DNA of 38,355 nt from Nitrospirota bacterium. GTDB taxonomy: Bacteria; Nitrospirota; Thermodesulfovibrionia; UBA6902. The translations under genes and the position numbers were made by a program. The stretch is taken from positions 1 to 38,355 of the forward strand of contig JACRQA010000014.1 in NCBI GenBank assembly GCA_016222915.1, written 5' to 3'. Shown here piece by piece: positions 25,196-32,388 of this stretch (position 1 is its first letter; each line of letters starts with the position of its first letter). The notes under the pieces were generated by a model. It saw only the letters and a list, made by a program, of their open reading frames with translations. It did no database searches and had not been told where the DNA came from.

Positions 25196-26258
25196 GAGAC
25201 TGCTTATCGTAGAAGATGAAGAGACCCTGTGCGAGTCCCTGAAGAGGGTGCTCTCAAGAGAAGGCTATCTGGTTGATACGGTCAACACTGCCGAATCCGC
25301 CCTTTCAATACTTCAGGAGAGGCCATATGACCTTATAGTGACCGACATCATCCTGCCGGGGATAAACGGGATAGAGCTGATCCGGAAGATCAGGGAAGAC
25401 AACCCTGAACAGATCGTAGTAGTCATGACGGCCTATGCGTCCCTGGAGACAGCTGTCGAGGCCCTGCGCGCTGGTTCCTATGATTATATAGTAAAGCCGG
25501 TAATGCATGAAGAGATCAAACAGATAGTCAAGAACGCAATCAACCAGAAAGTGCTCCAGAAGGAGAACCTCCTGCTCAAGTGCCAGCTTGAAAATAAATA
25601 TGACATTGAAACGATATCGCTCTATAAAAGCCCGGTAATGCATAAGCTCATTGGTGAAATTAAAAGCAGCGCGGACGGCACGGCCAATCTCCTTATACTT
25701 GGGGAAACGGGGACGGAAAAGGACCTCTTTGCAAAGCTCCTGCACAGCATAAGAAAGACCCAAAAACCCTTCCTGCCGATACCTTGCAATACAGTTGATC
25801 CGAATGCTCTCCGGCAGGCACTGGACGCCGCAGACGGCGGAATGATATTTCTTAATGATATCCTCTGCCTTAATGCCGATCTCCAGGCAATTCTGTCGGG
25901 CCTGCTGAAAGAGCGGGACCTCAGGACCATTGCAGCAGCAGACCGGGACATTGAATCCGCATTACAAGAGGGAGTATTCAACAAAGAACTGCTTCAGTTT
26001 ATAAAAGGCACCACGATACGGATACCTTCCCTCCGGGAGAGAAAAGAGGACATCGAGCCCCTGGCCAATTATTTCATCCAGAAATATTCTGAAGAATTCT
26101 GCAGGGGGGCCAGATCACTGGACAACGGCTCTCTAGAGCTCCTGGTCAATTATGACTGGCCGGGGAACGTCAGGGAACTTCAGAATGTGATTGAGCGGGC
26201 GGTATTAATATCTTCCGGAGAGGTCATCGGGCCGGAGCACCTGCCTTCATTAAAATAA
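25188..26258 (+). CDS. Degenerate NtrC-type response regulator lacking σ54-contact loops and DNA-binding domain
   Basis: Receiver residues are complete: VEDEETL acidic pair, D53 in VTDIILPG, the Thr in VVMTAYAS and the Lys in IVKPV. The AAA+ domain is damaged. Walker A at 172 reads GETGTEKD instead of GTGKE, and Walker B at 217 reads IFLND instead of IFLDE. The arginine-finger segment FREDLYYR of the paralogue is FNKELLQF. Against that paralogue (30752-32101), about 19 residues containing GAFTGA (loop L1) and about 13 residues before sensor I (loop L2 region) are absent. The protein ends at residue 356, after GPEHLPSLK, with no Fis-type HTH. It cannot be a normal σ54 activator. It may be a phosphate sink, a heteromer subunit or a protein-binding output. 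Being coupled to the kinase argues for use, not decay. Confidence 0.9.
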   Translation: MDKRLLIVEDEETLCESLKRVLSREGYLVDTVNTAESALSILQERPYDLIVTDIILPGINGIELIRKIREDNPEQIVVVMTAYASLETAVEALRAGSYDYIVKPVMHEEIKQIVKNAINQKVLQKENLLLKCQLENKYDIETISLYKSPVMHKLIGEIKSSADGTANLLILGETGTEKDLFAKLLHSIRKTQKPFLPIPCNTVDPNALRQALDAADGGMIFLNDILCLNADLQAILSGLLKERDLRTIAAADRDIESALQEGVFNKELLQFIKGTTIRIPSLRERKEDIEPLANYFIQKYSEEFCRGARSLDNGSLELLVNYDWPGNVRELQNVIERAVLISSGEVIGPEHLPSLK

Positions 26259-26430
26259 AATAACAATATATAATCCATGGCCGGTCCCGTCCAAACAGAG
26301 TGGCGGCGCCGGTAATAGAAAAAGAATTAACTATAAACCATACCCCGTGTTTGCCACCTGTACAGCCGTTATTATTTATTGTAAAATTTAACTATATCCA
26401 TTCAACAGAGTTACCGCCAAGGAGAACACG

Positions 26431-28059
26431 ATGAGCGCTGAACTGCATATCCTGCAGATCGAAGACAATCCAGGGGACGTCAGGATAATAAAGGAGCTTT
26501 TAAGAGAAGCTAAAGACAGGGTGTATATCATTGAGCACGCAGGCACACTGGAAACCGGGCTGAAAATCTTGTCGTCATCAGCCATAGATGTCATACTGCT
26601 TGACCTTAACCTCCCTGATTTCAATGGCATCGATTCCCTGGAAAGGGTCATCTCTATTGCGGCTGATGTCCCTGTAATCATAATGACGGGCCTGGAGGAT
26701 GAAAAGGCCGCAATAAACGCGGTAAAAAGCGGGGCGCAGGATTATCTGGTCAAAGGTCAGGTCGGCCGCAGATTACTTCTGCGGTCCATTCATTACTCCA
26801 TTGAAAGGAAGAAAACCGATGTCCAGCTCAGGGCGAGCGAAGCGCGGGCGCGGGCCATCTCCGATTCCTCCCTTGACGGGATAATCGTCATGGATGGAGA
26901 CGGTGTCATAACCTATTTCAACAAGGCGGCTGAAAGGGTGTTCGGGTACGCGGAACACGAGGTCCTCGGAAGGAGGCTGCATGACGTGATGGTGTCTGAA
27001 AAGGCGCGCCAGCAGTATTACCGGAAACTCCCGGCTTTCGATGAAACGGGGCAATGCGAAGTGATCGGGAAGACCCTTGAGTTGACCGGGACAAGGAAAG
27101 ACGGCTCAAAATTTCCCCTGGAATTATCTATTTCATCTTTCAGGATCAAAAACAAATGGCATTCCGCAGGCACGGTAAGAGACATTACCAGGCGCAAGCA
27201 ACTGGAAGAGCAGCTCCGCATGACTGCCATAACGGATGAGCTGACCGGTCTTTTTAACCGGCGGGGCTTTTTCAGGCTTGCAGAACAGCAGTGCAAACTG
27301 GCCAATCGCACAAAAAGAAAGATGTCACTCCTGTATATTGACTTAAATGACTTGAAGACAATAAATGATACGCTCGGCCATGACACGGGTGACCGTGCGC
27401 TCATTGACTGCGCCGCCATACTGAAAAAGACTTTCCGCGAGTCCGATATACTGGCGCGGATAGGGGGCGACGAGTTTGCAGTACTTTTAACTGAACATTC
27501 TGATGTTGATATAGACAGTATCGTAATCGGTAATCTCAGGACCAATACCGGCATTTTCAACCAGGAGATAAAAAGGAATTACATGGTCTCATTCAGTATC
27601 GGCTCCGCACACTTCGACCCCGCCGATCCCTGCTCCGCAGGGGACCTTTTATTAAGGGCAGATACCGCCATGTACGAGGACAAAAAACAGTACCACGAAC
27701 AACGTGTAAAGGACCCCTCATGGAAGGAAAACCGCTTGCATTCCCGTGTTGCCGTGATAAACGGATATAAGGTGTCGCTTGATGGTAAAAACGGGATGAT
27801 TGTAAAAAATATCAGCCTCGGAGGTATATGTCTGGTATTACCTGAAATGGTGTCCCGTGACGCCGAATATGAAATAAATATTACGACCCCGGAGAACGAA
27901 GATCTTTTCCCTCGCGGAAAGGTCGTATGGTTCCGCCAGGTTAATAACGGAAGCAGCGGCCCGTGTTCGTATGAAGCCGGACTGCAATTTGTCGGAAAGA
28001 ACGCGGATATTGATAATGCGCTGACGAAACTTATAAGCGTCCTTATGGTCGGCCGTTAA
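26431..28059 (+). CDS. Response regulator with PAS, diguanylate cyclase (GGDEF) and PilZ domains
   Basis: The order is REC (about 5-125, LQIEDNPGDVR and LLDLNLPDFNG), PAS (about 135-255, SSLDGIIVMDGDGVITYFNKAAERVFGY), GGDEF (about 265-410) and PilZ (about 430-540). The GGDEF signature is exact (345-349). An inhibitory I-site, RESD (336-339), lies five residues before it as expected. The PilZ domain has RLHSR (435-439) and NISLGG (460-465), matching RxxxR and N/DxSxxG for c-di-GMP binding. The protein therefore looks able to make and also bind c-di-GMP, under phosphorylation and PAS control. AAGGAG precedes ATG. The upstream 172-bp gap suggests its own promoter, which I could not define. Confidence 0.92.
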   Translation: MSAELHILQIEDNPGDVRIIKELLREAKDRVYIIEHAGTLETGLKILSSSAIDVILLDLNLPDFNGIDSLERVISIAADVPVIIMTGLEDEKAAINAVKSGAQDYLVKGQVGRRLLLRSIHYSIERKKTDVQLRASEARARAISDSSLDGIIVMDGDGVITYFNKAAERVFGYAEHEVLGRRLHDVMVSEKARQQYYRKLPAFDETGQCEVIGKTLELTGTRKDGSKFPLELSISSFRIKNKWHSAGTVRDITRRKQLEEQLRMTAITDELTGLFNRRGFFRLAEQQCKLANRTKRKMSLLYIDLNDLKTINDTLGHDTGDRALIDCAAILKKTFRESDILARIGGDEFAVLLTEHSDVDIDSIVIGNLRTNTGIFNQEIKRNYMVSFSIGSAHFDPADPCSAGDLLLRADTAMYEDKKQYHEQRVKDPSWKENRLHSRVAVINGYKVSLDGKNGMIVKNISLGGICLVLPEMVSRDAEYEINITTPENEDLFPRGKVVWFRQVNNGSSGPCSYEAGLQFVGKNADIDNALTKLISVLMVGR

Positions 28060-28159
28060 GGCCACAGCCGTGACCTCGCATCCTCTGAGCAACCGTCCGG
28101 ACCATGTTTAACACTTCCGTAAGCAAGTCTGATAGGTTACCAATCGAAGTACCTGATGA

Positions 28160-28702
28160 CTACAACAGCATCGCTTCTTTTACCTGCTGTGCCTTTTCTT
28201 TGCCCGCAAGCTTTTCAGCGATGGCCAGAGCGAAATACAATGCAGTCCCCGGCCCCCTGCTGGTCAGTATGTTGCCGTCCTCGACAACGGTCTTTTCCTC
28301 GTAGATCGCCGGACCGAGTTTGTCTTTGAAGGACGGATAGGATGTCACGCGTTTGCCTTTGAGGATGCCTGCATTGGCCAGGACAAAAGGAGCGGCACAG
28401 ATCGCACCGGTCATTTTTCCCTTGCTGCTGAAGTCTCTTATGAGCGCCCCTACCCTTGTATCGGCGTCAAGGTTAGCAGCGCCGGGCATGCCGCCGGGCA
28501 GGACAAGCATCTCAAAATCATTTGATTTAATGGTATCGATGACCGTATCGGGGATTACTTTAACATGACGGGCGCTTGATACAGGCCCTTCGTGAAGACC
28601 TGCTGATACAACCTCGATCCCCGCCCTCCTGAGCACATCAATGATGGCCACTGCCTCCAGCTCTTCAAATCCATCGGCCAGTATAATCACAACTTTTGCC
28701 AT
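28160..28702 (-). CDS. DJ-1/PfpI family protein (YajL/ThiJ-like)
   Basis: A 180-residue class I glutamine amidotransferase-like protein. The start VVIILADGFEELEAV, the middle VLPGGMPGAANL, and the nucleophile elbow AICAAPFVLA with Cys are the DJ-1 hallmarks. Proposed roles in the family include glyoxalase or deglycase activity and oxidative stress protection; none is settled. The start was set at MAKVVIILADG, with GGAGGT four bases before ATG. A longer open frame upstream is only translated nonamer repeat. It is the lone minus-strand gene within the signalling island. Confidence 0.92.
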   Translation of the reverse strand: MAKVVIILADGFEELEAVAIIDVLRRAGIEVVSAGLHEGPVSSARHVKVIPDTVIDTIKSNDFEMLVLPGGMPGAANLDADTRVGALIRDFSSKGKMTGAICAAPFVLANAGILKGKRVTSYPSFKDKLGPAIYEEKTVVEDGNILTSRGPGTALYFALAIAEKLAGKEKAQQVKEAMLL

Positions 28703-28752
28703 ACAGACCTCCTTCGTCACCTGTTCACGGATATTATACCTTATCAAAAATA

Positions 28753-28815
28753 CGGTCGAACCGTTCCAACAGCTTAAACTGTTCAAACCGATCAAGCGAT
28801 TGAAACGGTTGAAAC
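28753..28815. repeat. Tandem 9-bp repeat array (seven degenerate copies)
   Basis: Plus-strand units are cggtcgaac, cgttccaac, agcttaaac, tgttcaaac, cgatcaagc, gattgaaac and ggttgaaac. Most end in AAC, with a nnTTnAAAC consensus. The array fills the divergent gap between the DJ-1-like gene and the first nucleotidyltransferase gene. A possible -35 TTGAAA (28809-28814) lies in its last unit and a -10 TAGTAT (28831-28836) lies 16 bp further. Confidence 0.8.
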
Positions 28816-28836
28816 TGTTTTTCACTGTTATAGTAT
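28809..28836 (+). promoter_or_regulatory. Possible σ70 promoter for the first DUF294 gene
   Basis: TTGAAA (28809-28814) and TAGTAT (28831-28836) are separated by 16 bp, with the ATG 14 bp further. The -35 is part of the nonamer array, so the repeat may influence promoter strength. Confidence 0.4.
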
Positions 28837-28849
28837 ATTATTAAATACC

Positions 28850-30742
28850 ATGATCCTCGAAGAAGCGATAAGCTTTTTAAAGAAGAACCCCCCTTTTCAG
28901 CTCCTTGATGAACCTGTGCTGAAGGACGTCGCTCACAGTCTCTCAATGGAATTCTATCCGAAAGACACGGTCATCCTGAAGCAGGACGGGCCTCCGAGCG
29001 AAGCAGTCAGGACCATAAAAAAAGGCAGCGTAAAGATATTGATGAAGGCTGAAGGCGGGATTGACTCCATTATTGACTACAGGGGAGAAGGCGACAGCTT
29101 CGGTTTTGTTTCCCTGATTGCAAGGGACAAGCAGAAGACCACGGTCATTGCCGCCGATGACACCATCTGCTATACCCTCGGCAGGGACAAGGTATTAAAG
29201 CTCATCGAGTCGAGACCCGCGTTCGCCGAGTATTTCATGTCCCACCTGACAAGGTACGTTGAAAGGACGTTTGAGGAAATGAAGGGCAGAAGCCTTGCCT
29301 ACAGCGGGACAGACCGGCTTCTGTTCACAACGCCTTCCGGAGACATCGCCAAAGAGGTGATAACAGTCCCGGAAGACACGACGCTTCAGGAAGCAGCGCA
29401 GGTCATGGCAAAGCAAAGGATCAGTTCGCTGATTGTCCTCAACAAAAACAATGTGCCTGCCGGGATCATCACAGACCGCGACCTGCGGAGGGTCGTTGCA
29501 AACGCCCGCAATGTGACCGACCTGGTAAAAAACATCATGAGCATTTCACTCATCAGGGTCGACGCGAACGATTCATGTTTTGATGCGGTGCTGAAGATGA
29601 TCAAGTACAACATACACCATATGATCGTAATTAAAGAGGGGGAATTGAAAGGCATCATTACCAATCATGACCTGATGCTCCTTCAGGGGACGTCGCCGTT
29701 GTCCTTTGTAAATGACATCGAGAAACAGCAGACCATTGAGGACCTCGTCAATGTCTCGGCAAAGATGAACACGATAATAGGACTGCTCCTGCAGGAAAGC
29801 ACAAAGGCCGGCAGCATTACCGGCATTATCACCGAGATAAACGACCGGCTGCTGAAAAAGGTCATCGAGATAGCGGAGAAGAAATTCGGACAGCCTCCGG
29901 TGCCTTACTGTTTTATCGTCTACGGCAGTGAAGGGAGGAAAGAGCAGACCTTCAAGACAGACCAGGACAATGCGATAATATATGCCGACACGCAGTCGGC
30001 TGGCGCCGAAGAAGAGGCGGAAAAATATTTTTCCGCGCTTGCTGTGTTCATAAAAGACAGCCTTGTACAAATAGGCTTTGCTTCATGCCGTGCGGATTAC
30101 ATGGCGAGCAATCCGAAATGGCGCAAGCCACTGAAGCGATGGAAGGAATATTTTGAAAATTGGATAACAAGCCCGACGCCTGAAGCTGTCCTTAAATCCC
30201 TCATATTTTTTGACATGAGGCCCGTGCACGGCAAATTCAGCTTATGCAATGAGCTGGGCAGTTTCTATATGCCGCTGATCGCGAAAAATAAAATTTTCCT
30301 CGGGCACATGGCAAACATAATCGTAAAGAACAGCCCTCCAATAGGGTTTCTGAAATCATTTGTCGTGGAAAAAAGCGGTGAACACAAAAATGAATTCGAC
30401 CTTAAACTGAAGGGCGTGATGCCGCTTAATGATATAATCAGGCTCTTCTCACTTGAAAGCGGTATAAAACTGACCGCCACGCTTGACAGGATAGGCGCGC
30501 TAAAGACCAGGCATCCCGCAGTCAAAGAATATCACAATGAGCTTGTGCATGCCTTTGAGTTTCTTATGATGCTGAGGATGCATTATCAGTTCGAGCAGAT
30601 AAAGGAGAGACGCCCCCCGGAAAATTTTATAAACCCCGATCAGCTCAGCAACCTCGAAAAAAAAACCATCAGGGAGGTATTTCATCTGATATCAAAAATG
30701 CAGGGGACGGTTGTTGAGATGTACAAGCCTTTGATTGTATGA
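28850..30742 (+). CDS. cNMP-like / CBS pair / DUF294 nucleotidyltransferase signalling protein (copy 1)
   Basis: Residues about 10-140 form a cyclic-nucleotide-binding-like jelly roll. Residues about 165-285 form two CBS motifs (TLQEAAQVMAKQRISSLIVL and a second ending GIITNHDLMLLQG). Then comes DUF294, a GlnD/GlnE-like nucleotidyltransferase fold (GSEGRKEQTFKTDQDNA from G359, with the DxD metal site), and a C-terminal helical domain. The cNMP pocket lacks the usual Glu/Arg pair: it reads SFGFVSLIARDKQKTTVIA, so cAMP binding is doubtful. The protein likely senses adenine nucleotides through CBS and may nucleotidylate a partner; the substrate is unknown. It precedes the intact NtrC-type regulator by 9 bp, so the two probably form an operon. 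Confidence 0.88.
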   Translation: MILEEAISFLKKNPPFQLLDEPVLKDVAHSLSMEFYPKDTVILKQDGPPSEAVRTIKKGSVKILMKAEGGIDSIIDYRGEGDSFGFVSLIARDKQKTTVIAADDTICYTLGRDKVLKLIESRPAFAEYFMSHLTRYVERTFEEMKGRSLAYSGTDRLLFTTPSGDIAKEVITVPEDTTLQEAAQVMAKQRISSLIVLNKNNVPAGIITDRDLRRVVANARNVTDLVKNIMSISLIRVDANDSCFDAVLKMIKYNIHHMIVIKEGELKGIITNHDLMLLQGTSPLSFVNDIEKQQTIEDLVNVSAKMNTIIGLLLQESTKAGSITGIITEINDRLLKKVIEIAEKKFGQPPVPYCFIVYGSEGRKEQTFKTDQDNAIIYADTQSAGAEEEAEKYFSALAVFIKDSLVQIGFASCRADYMASNPKWRKPLKRWKEYFENWITSPTPEAVLKSLIFFDMRPVHGKFSLCNELGSFYMPLIAKNKIFLGHMANIIVKNSPPIGFLKSFVVEKSGEHKNEFDLKLKGVMPLNDIIRLFSLESGIKLTATLDRIGALKTRHPAVKEYHNELVHAFEFLMMLRMHYQFEQIKERRPPENFINPDQLSNLEKKTIREVFHLISKMQGTVVEMYKPLIV

Positions 30743-30751
30743 TTAATCCTT

Positions 30752-32101
30752 ATGGCTGAACGAATACTCATAGTTGAAGACGAAGGGACCCTGCGCGAAT
30801 CGCTGAAAAGGGTGCTCTCGCAGGAAGGATATGCTGTTGATACAGTCAACAGCGCCGAGTCCGCCATCCAAAGCATTGAAGACGGCACGTACGATCTCAT
30901 CATTACGGACATTATTCTTCCTGGAATTGACGGCATAGAACTTGTACGCAGGGTAAGGGAAAAATTTCCCGATCAGTCGGTTATCGTAATAACCGCATAC
31001 GCCTCTCTGGAAACAGCTGTAGGCGCTTTGAGGGCCGGCGCTTACGATTATGTAGTTAAACCCATCATCCATGAAGAGTTGAAAAGGACCATCAAAAACG
31101 CATTGAGGGAAAAGGCCCTGAAAGCTGAAAACCTCATCCTGAAAAAGCAGATTGAAAACAGATATGATTTCGGGAAGATAATCGGGCAGAGCAAGGTCAT
31201 GACTTCCCTGATAGATGAAGTCAAAAAGATCGCCGACTCAAAGAGCAACGTCCTGCTTTTAGGCGAGACCGGGACCGGCAAAGAACTGTTTGCACGGGCA
31301 ATTCACTACAACAGCTCAAGGCGGGAAAAACCGTTCATCCCCATAAATTGCAGCGCCATACCGGAAAACCTCCTTGAGTCCGAACTGTTCGGGTACACAA
31401 AAGGCGCATTCACCGGTGCTGTATCATCCAAAAGGGGATTGTTTGAGGAGGCTGACGGCGGATCGATTTTCCTCGACGAAATAGCGGACATGACTCTCTC
31501 CTTACAGGCAAAGCTCCTCCGCGTAATTGATGACCTTGAGATACGTCCTCTCGGCGGCGTTCAGAGCAGAAAGATCGACGTGCGCTTTATCACCGCGACA
31601 AACAGGGACCCTATAAAGGCAGTCAAGGACGGGGTCTTCAGGGAAGACCTATATTACAGGATAAACGTTGTTACTCTGAAGCTCCCCCCGCTGCGTGAAC
31701 GGAGAGAAGACATCTTAGTGCTCTCCAAACACTTCCTGAATAAATATTCAAACGAAATAGGCAAACACATAACAGCAATTGATGATATGGCGCAGACCCT
31801 GTTGATGAACTATTCATGGCACGGGAATGTACGTGAACTGCAGAACATTATCGAAAGGGCAGTGCTTGTGACCGATCGGGACATGATATTGCCGGAACAT
31901 CTTCCGGAGACACTCCAGGTCATAGACGACTTCCCCTGCGAAGCCCTTGATAAAGTGCTCTCGATTGAAGGGTATACCAAGGAGTTTATTCTTCGGTATC
32001 AGTCGACACGCGGTGAGAATGAATTGGCTGATTTGCTTGGTATAACCAGAAAATCGCTTTGGGAAAAAAGAAAGAGATGGGGCCTGATTAGAGGCAAATA
32101 A
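30752..32101 (+). CDS. NtrC-family σ54-dependent response regulator (intact)
   Basis: The receiver has D53 (ITDIILPG). The AAA+ domain has Walker A GETGTGKE (from 171), the σ54-contact GAFTGA (218-223), Walker B GGSIFLDEI, arginine-finger segment FREDLYYR and sensor II WHGNVRELQN. A Fis-type HTH ends the 449 residues (ELADLLGITRKSLWEKRKRWG). It is therefore a competent σ54 activator. The receiver is very similar to the degenerate regulator at 25188-26258, so they are paralogues. The only kinase in the window is the SLC5-kinase, a likely phosphodonor to both. A likely target is the σ54 promoter at 32316-32329, just downstream. Confidence 0.95.
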   Translation: MAERILIVEDEGTLRESLKRVLSQEGYAVDTVNSAESAIQSIEDGTYDLIITDIILPGIDGIELVRRVREKFPDQSVIVITAYASLETAVGALRAGAYDYVVKPIIHEELKRTIKNALREKALKAENLILKKQIENRYDFGKIIGQSKVMTSLIDEVKKIADSKSNVLLLGETGTGKELFARAIHYNSSRREKPFIPINCSAIPENLLESELFGYTKGAFTGAVSSKRGLFEEADGGSIFLDEIADMTLSLQAKLLRVIDDLEIRPLGGVQSRKIDVRFITATNRDPIKAVKDGVFREDLYYRINVVTLKLPPLRERREDILVLSKHFLNKYSNEIGKHITAIDDMAQTLLMNYSWHGNVRELQNIIERAVLVTDRDMILPEHLPETLQVIDDFPCEALDKVLSIEGYTKEFILRYQSTRGENELADLLGITRKSLWEKRKRWGLIRGK

Positions 32102-32210
32102 TGTTACATTTATTCACATCCAGCTAAGGTATAATTACAAAAAGTAACTTCTCTAACCCCTCCGATATTAAATGGTTTTCTCTAATCTCCTCCCTTGACG
32201 ATACTTAAAG

Positions 32211-32252
32211 TAACATCAAGCCGAGTACGGCCTGCCGGAGAATCCTGATGTT
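32211..32252. promoter_or_regulatory. Inverted repeat TAACATCA/TGATGTTA, possible activator site
   Basis: Perfect 8-bp arms at 32211-32218 and 32245-32252 are separated by 26 bp. The pair lies about 65-105 bp before the σ54 -24/-12 element, a usual distance for enhancer sites of NtrC-type proteins. The wide spacing is unusual for one dimer, and a weak terminator for the upstream gene is an alternative. Confidence 0.35.
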
Positions 32253-32315
32253 AAAACCCCCTTTTACTCAGTTCCGCCTTTGTTTTCAATAAGTTCATAT
32301 AATCGCCTGCCTTTG

Positions 32316-32329
32316 GGCACAAGCCTTGC
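32316..32329 (+). promoter_or_regulatory. σ54 (RpoN) promoter candidate
   Basis: GGCAC (32316-32320) and TTGC (32326-32329) place GG and GC exactly ten bases apart, as required for a -24/-12 element. It matches the TGGCAC-N5-TTGC consensus except at the first T. Transcription would start near 32341, 48 bp before the ATG of the second DUF294 gene. An intact σ54 activator gene lies immediately upstream. Confidence 0.65.
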
Positions 32330-32388
32330 TTTAATCAAAGCATCTATATTATTTTTGTCCCCTAAAAATATAAAAAAAGTCACAAGTT

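Noticed and set aside
28703-28825. Longer DJ-1/PfpI start (41 extra residues)
   Set aside because: The extension is translated 9-bp repeat, and a strong GGAGGT precedes the inner ATG, where family members begin.
32264-32383. Minus-strand 39-codon frame starting GTG and ending in RRLYELIENKGGTE
   Set aside because: It reads like a protein end, but it covers the σ54 promoter candidate, has no ribosome binding site and matches nothing I know. Chance or a relic is more likely.
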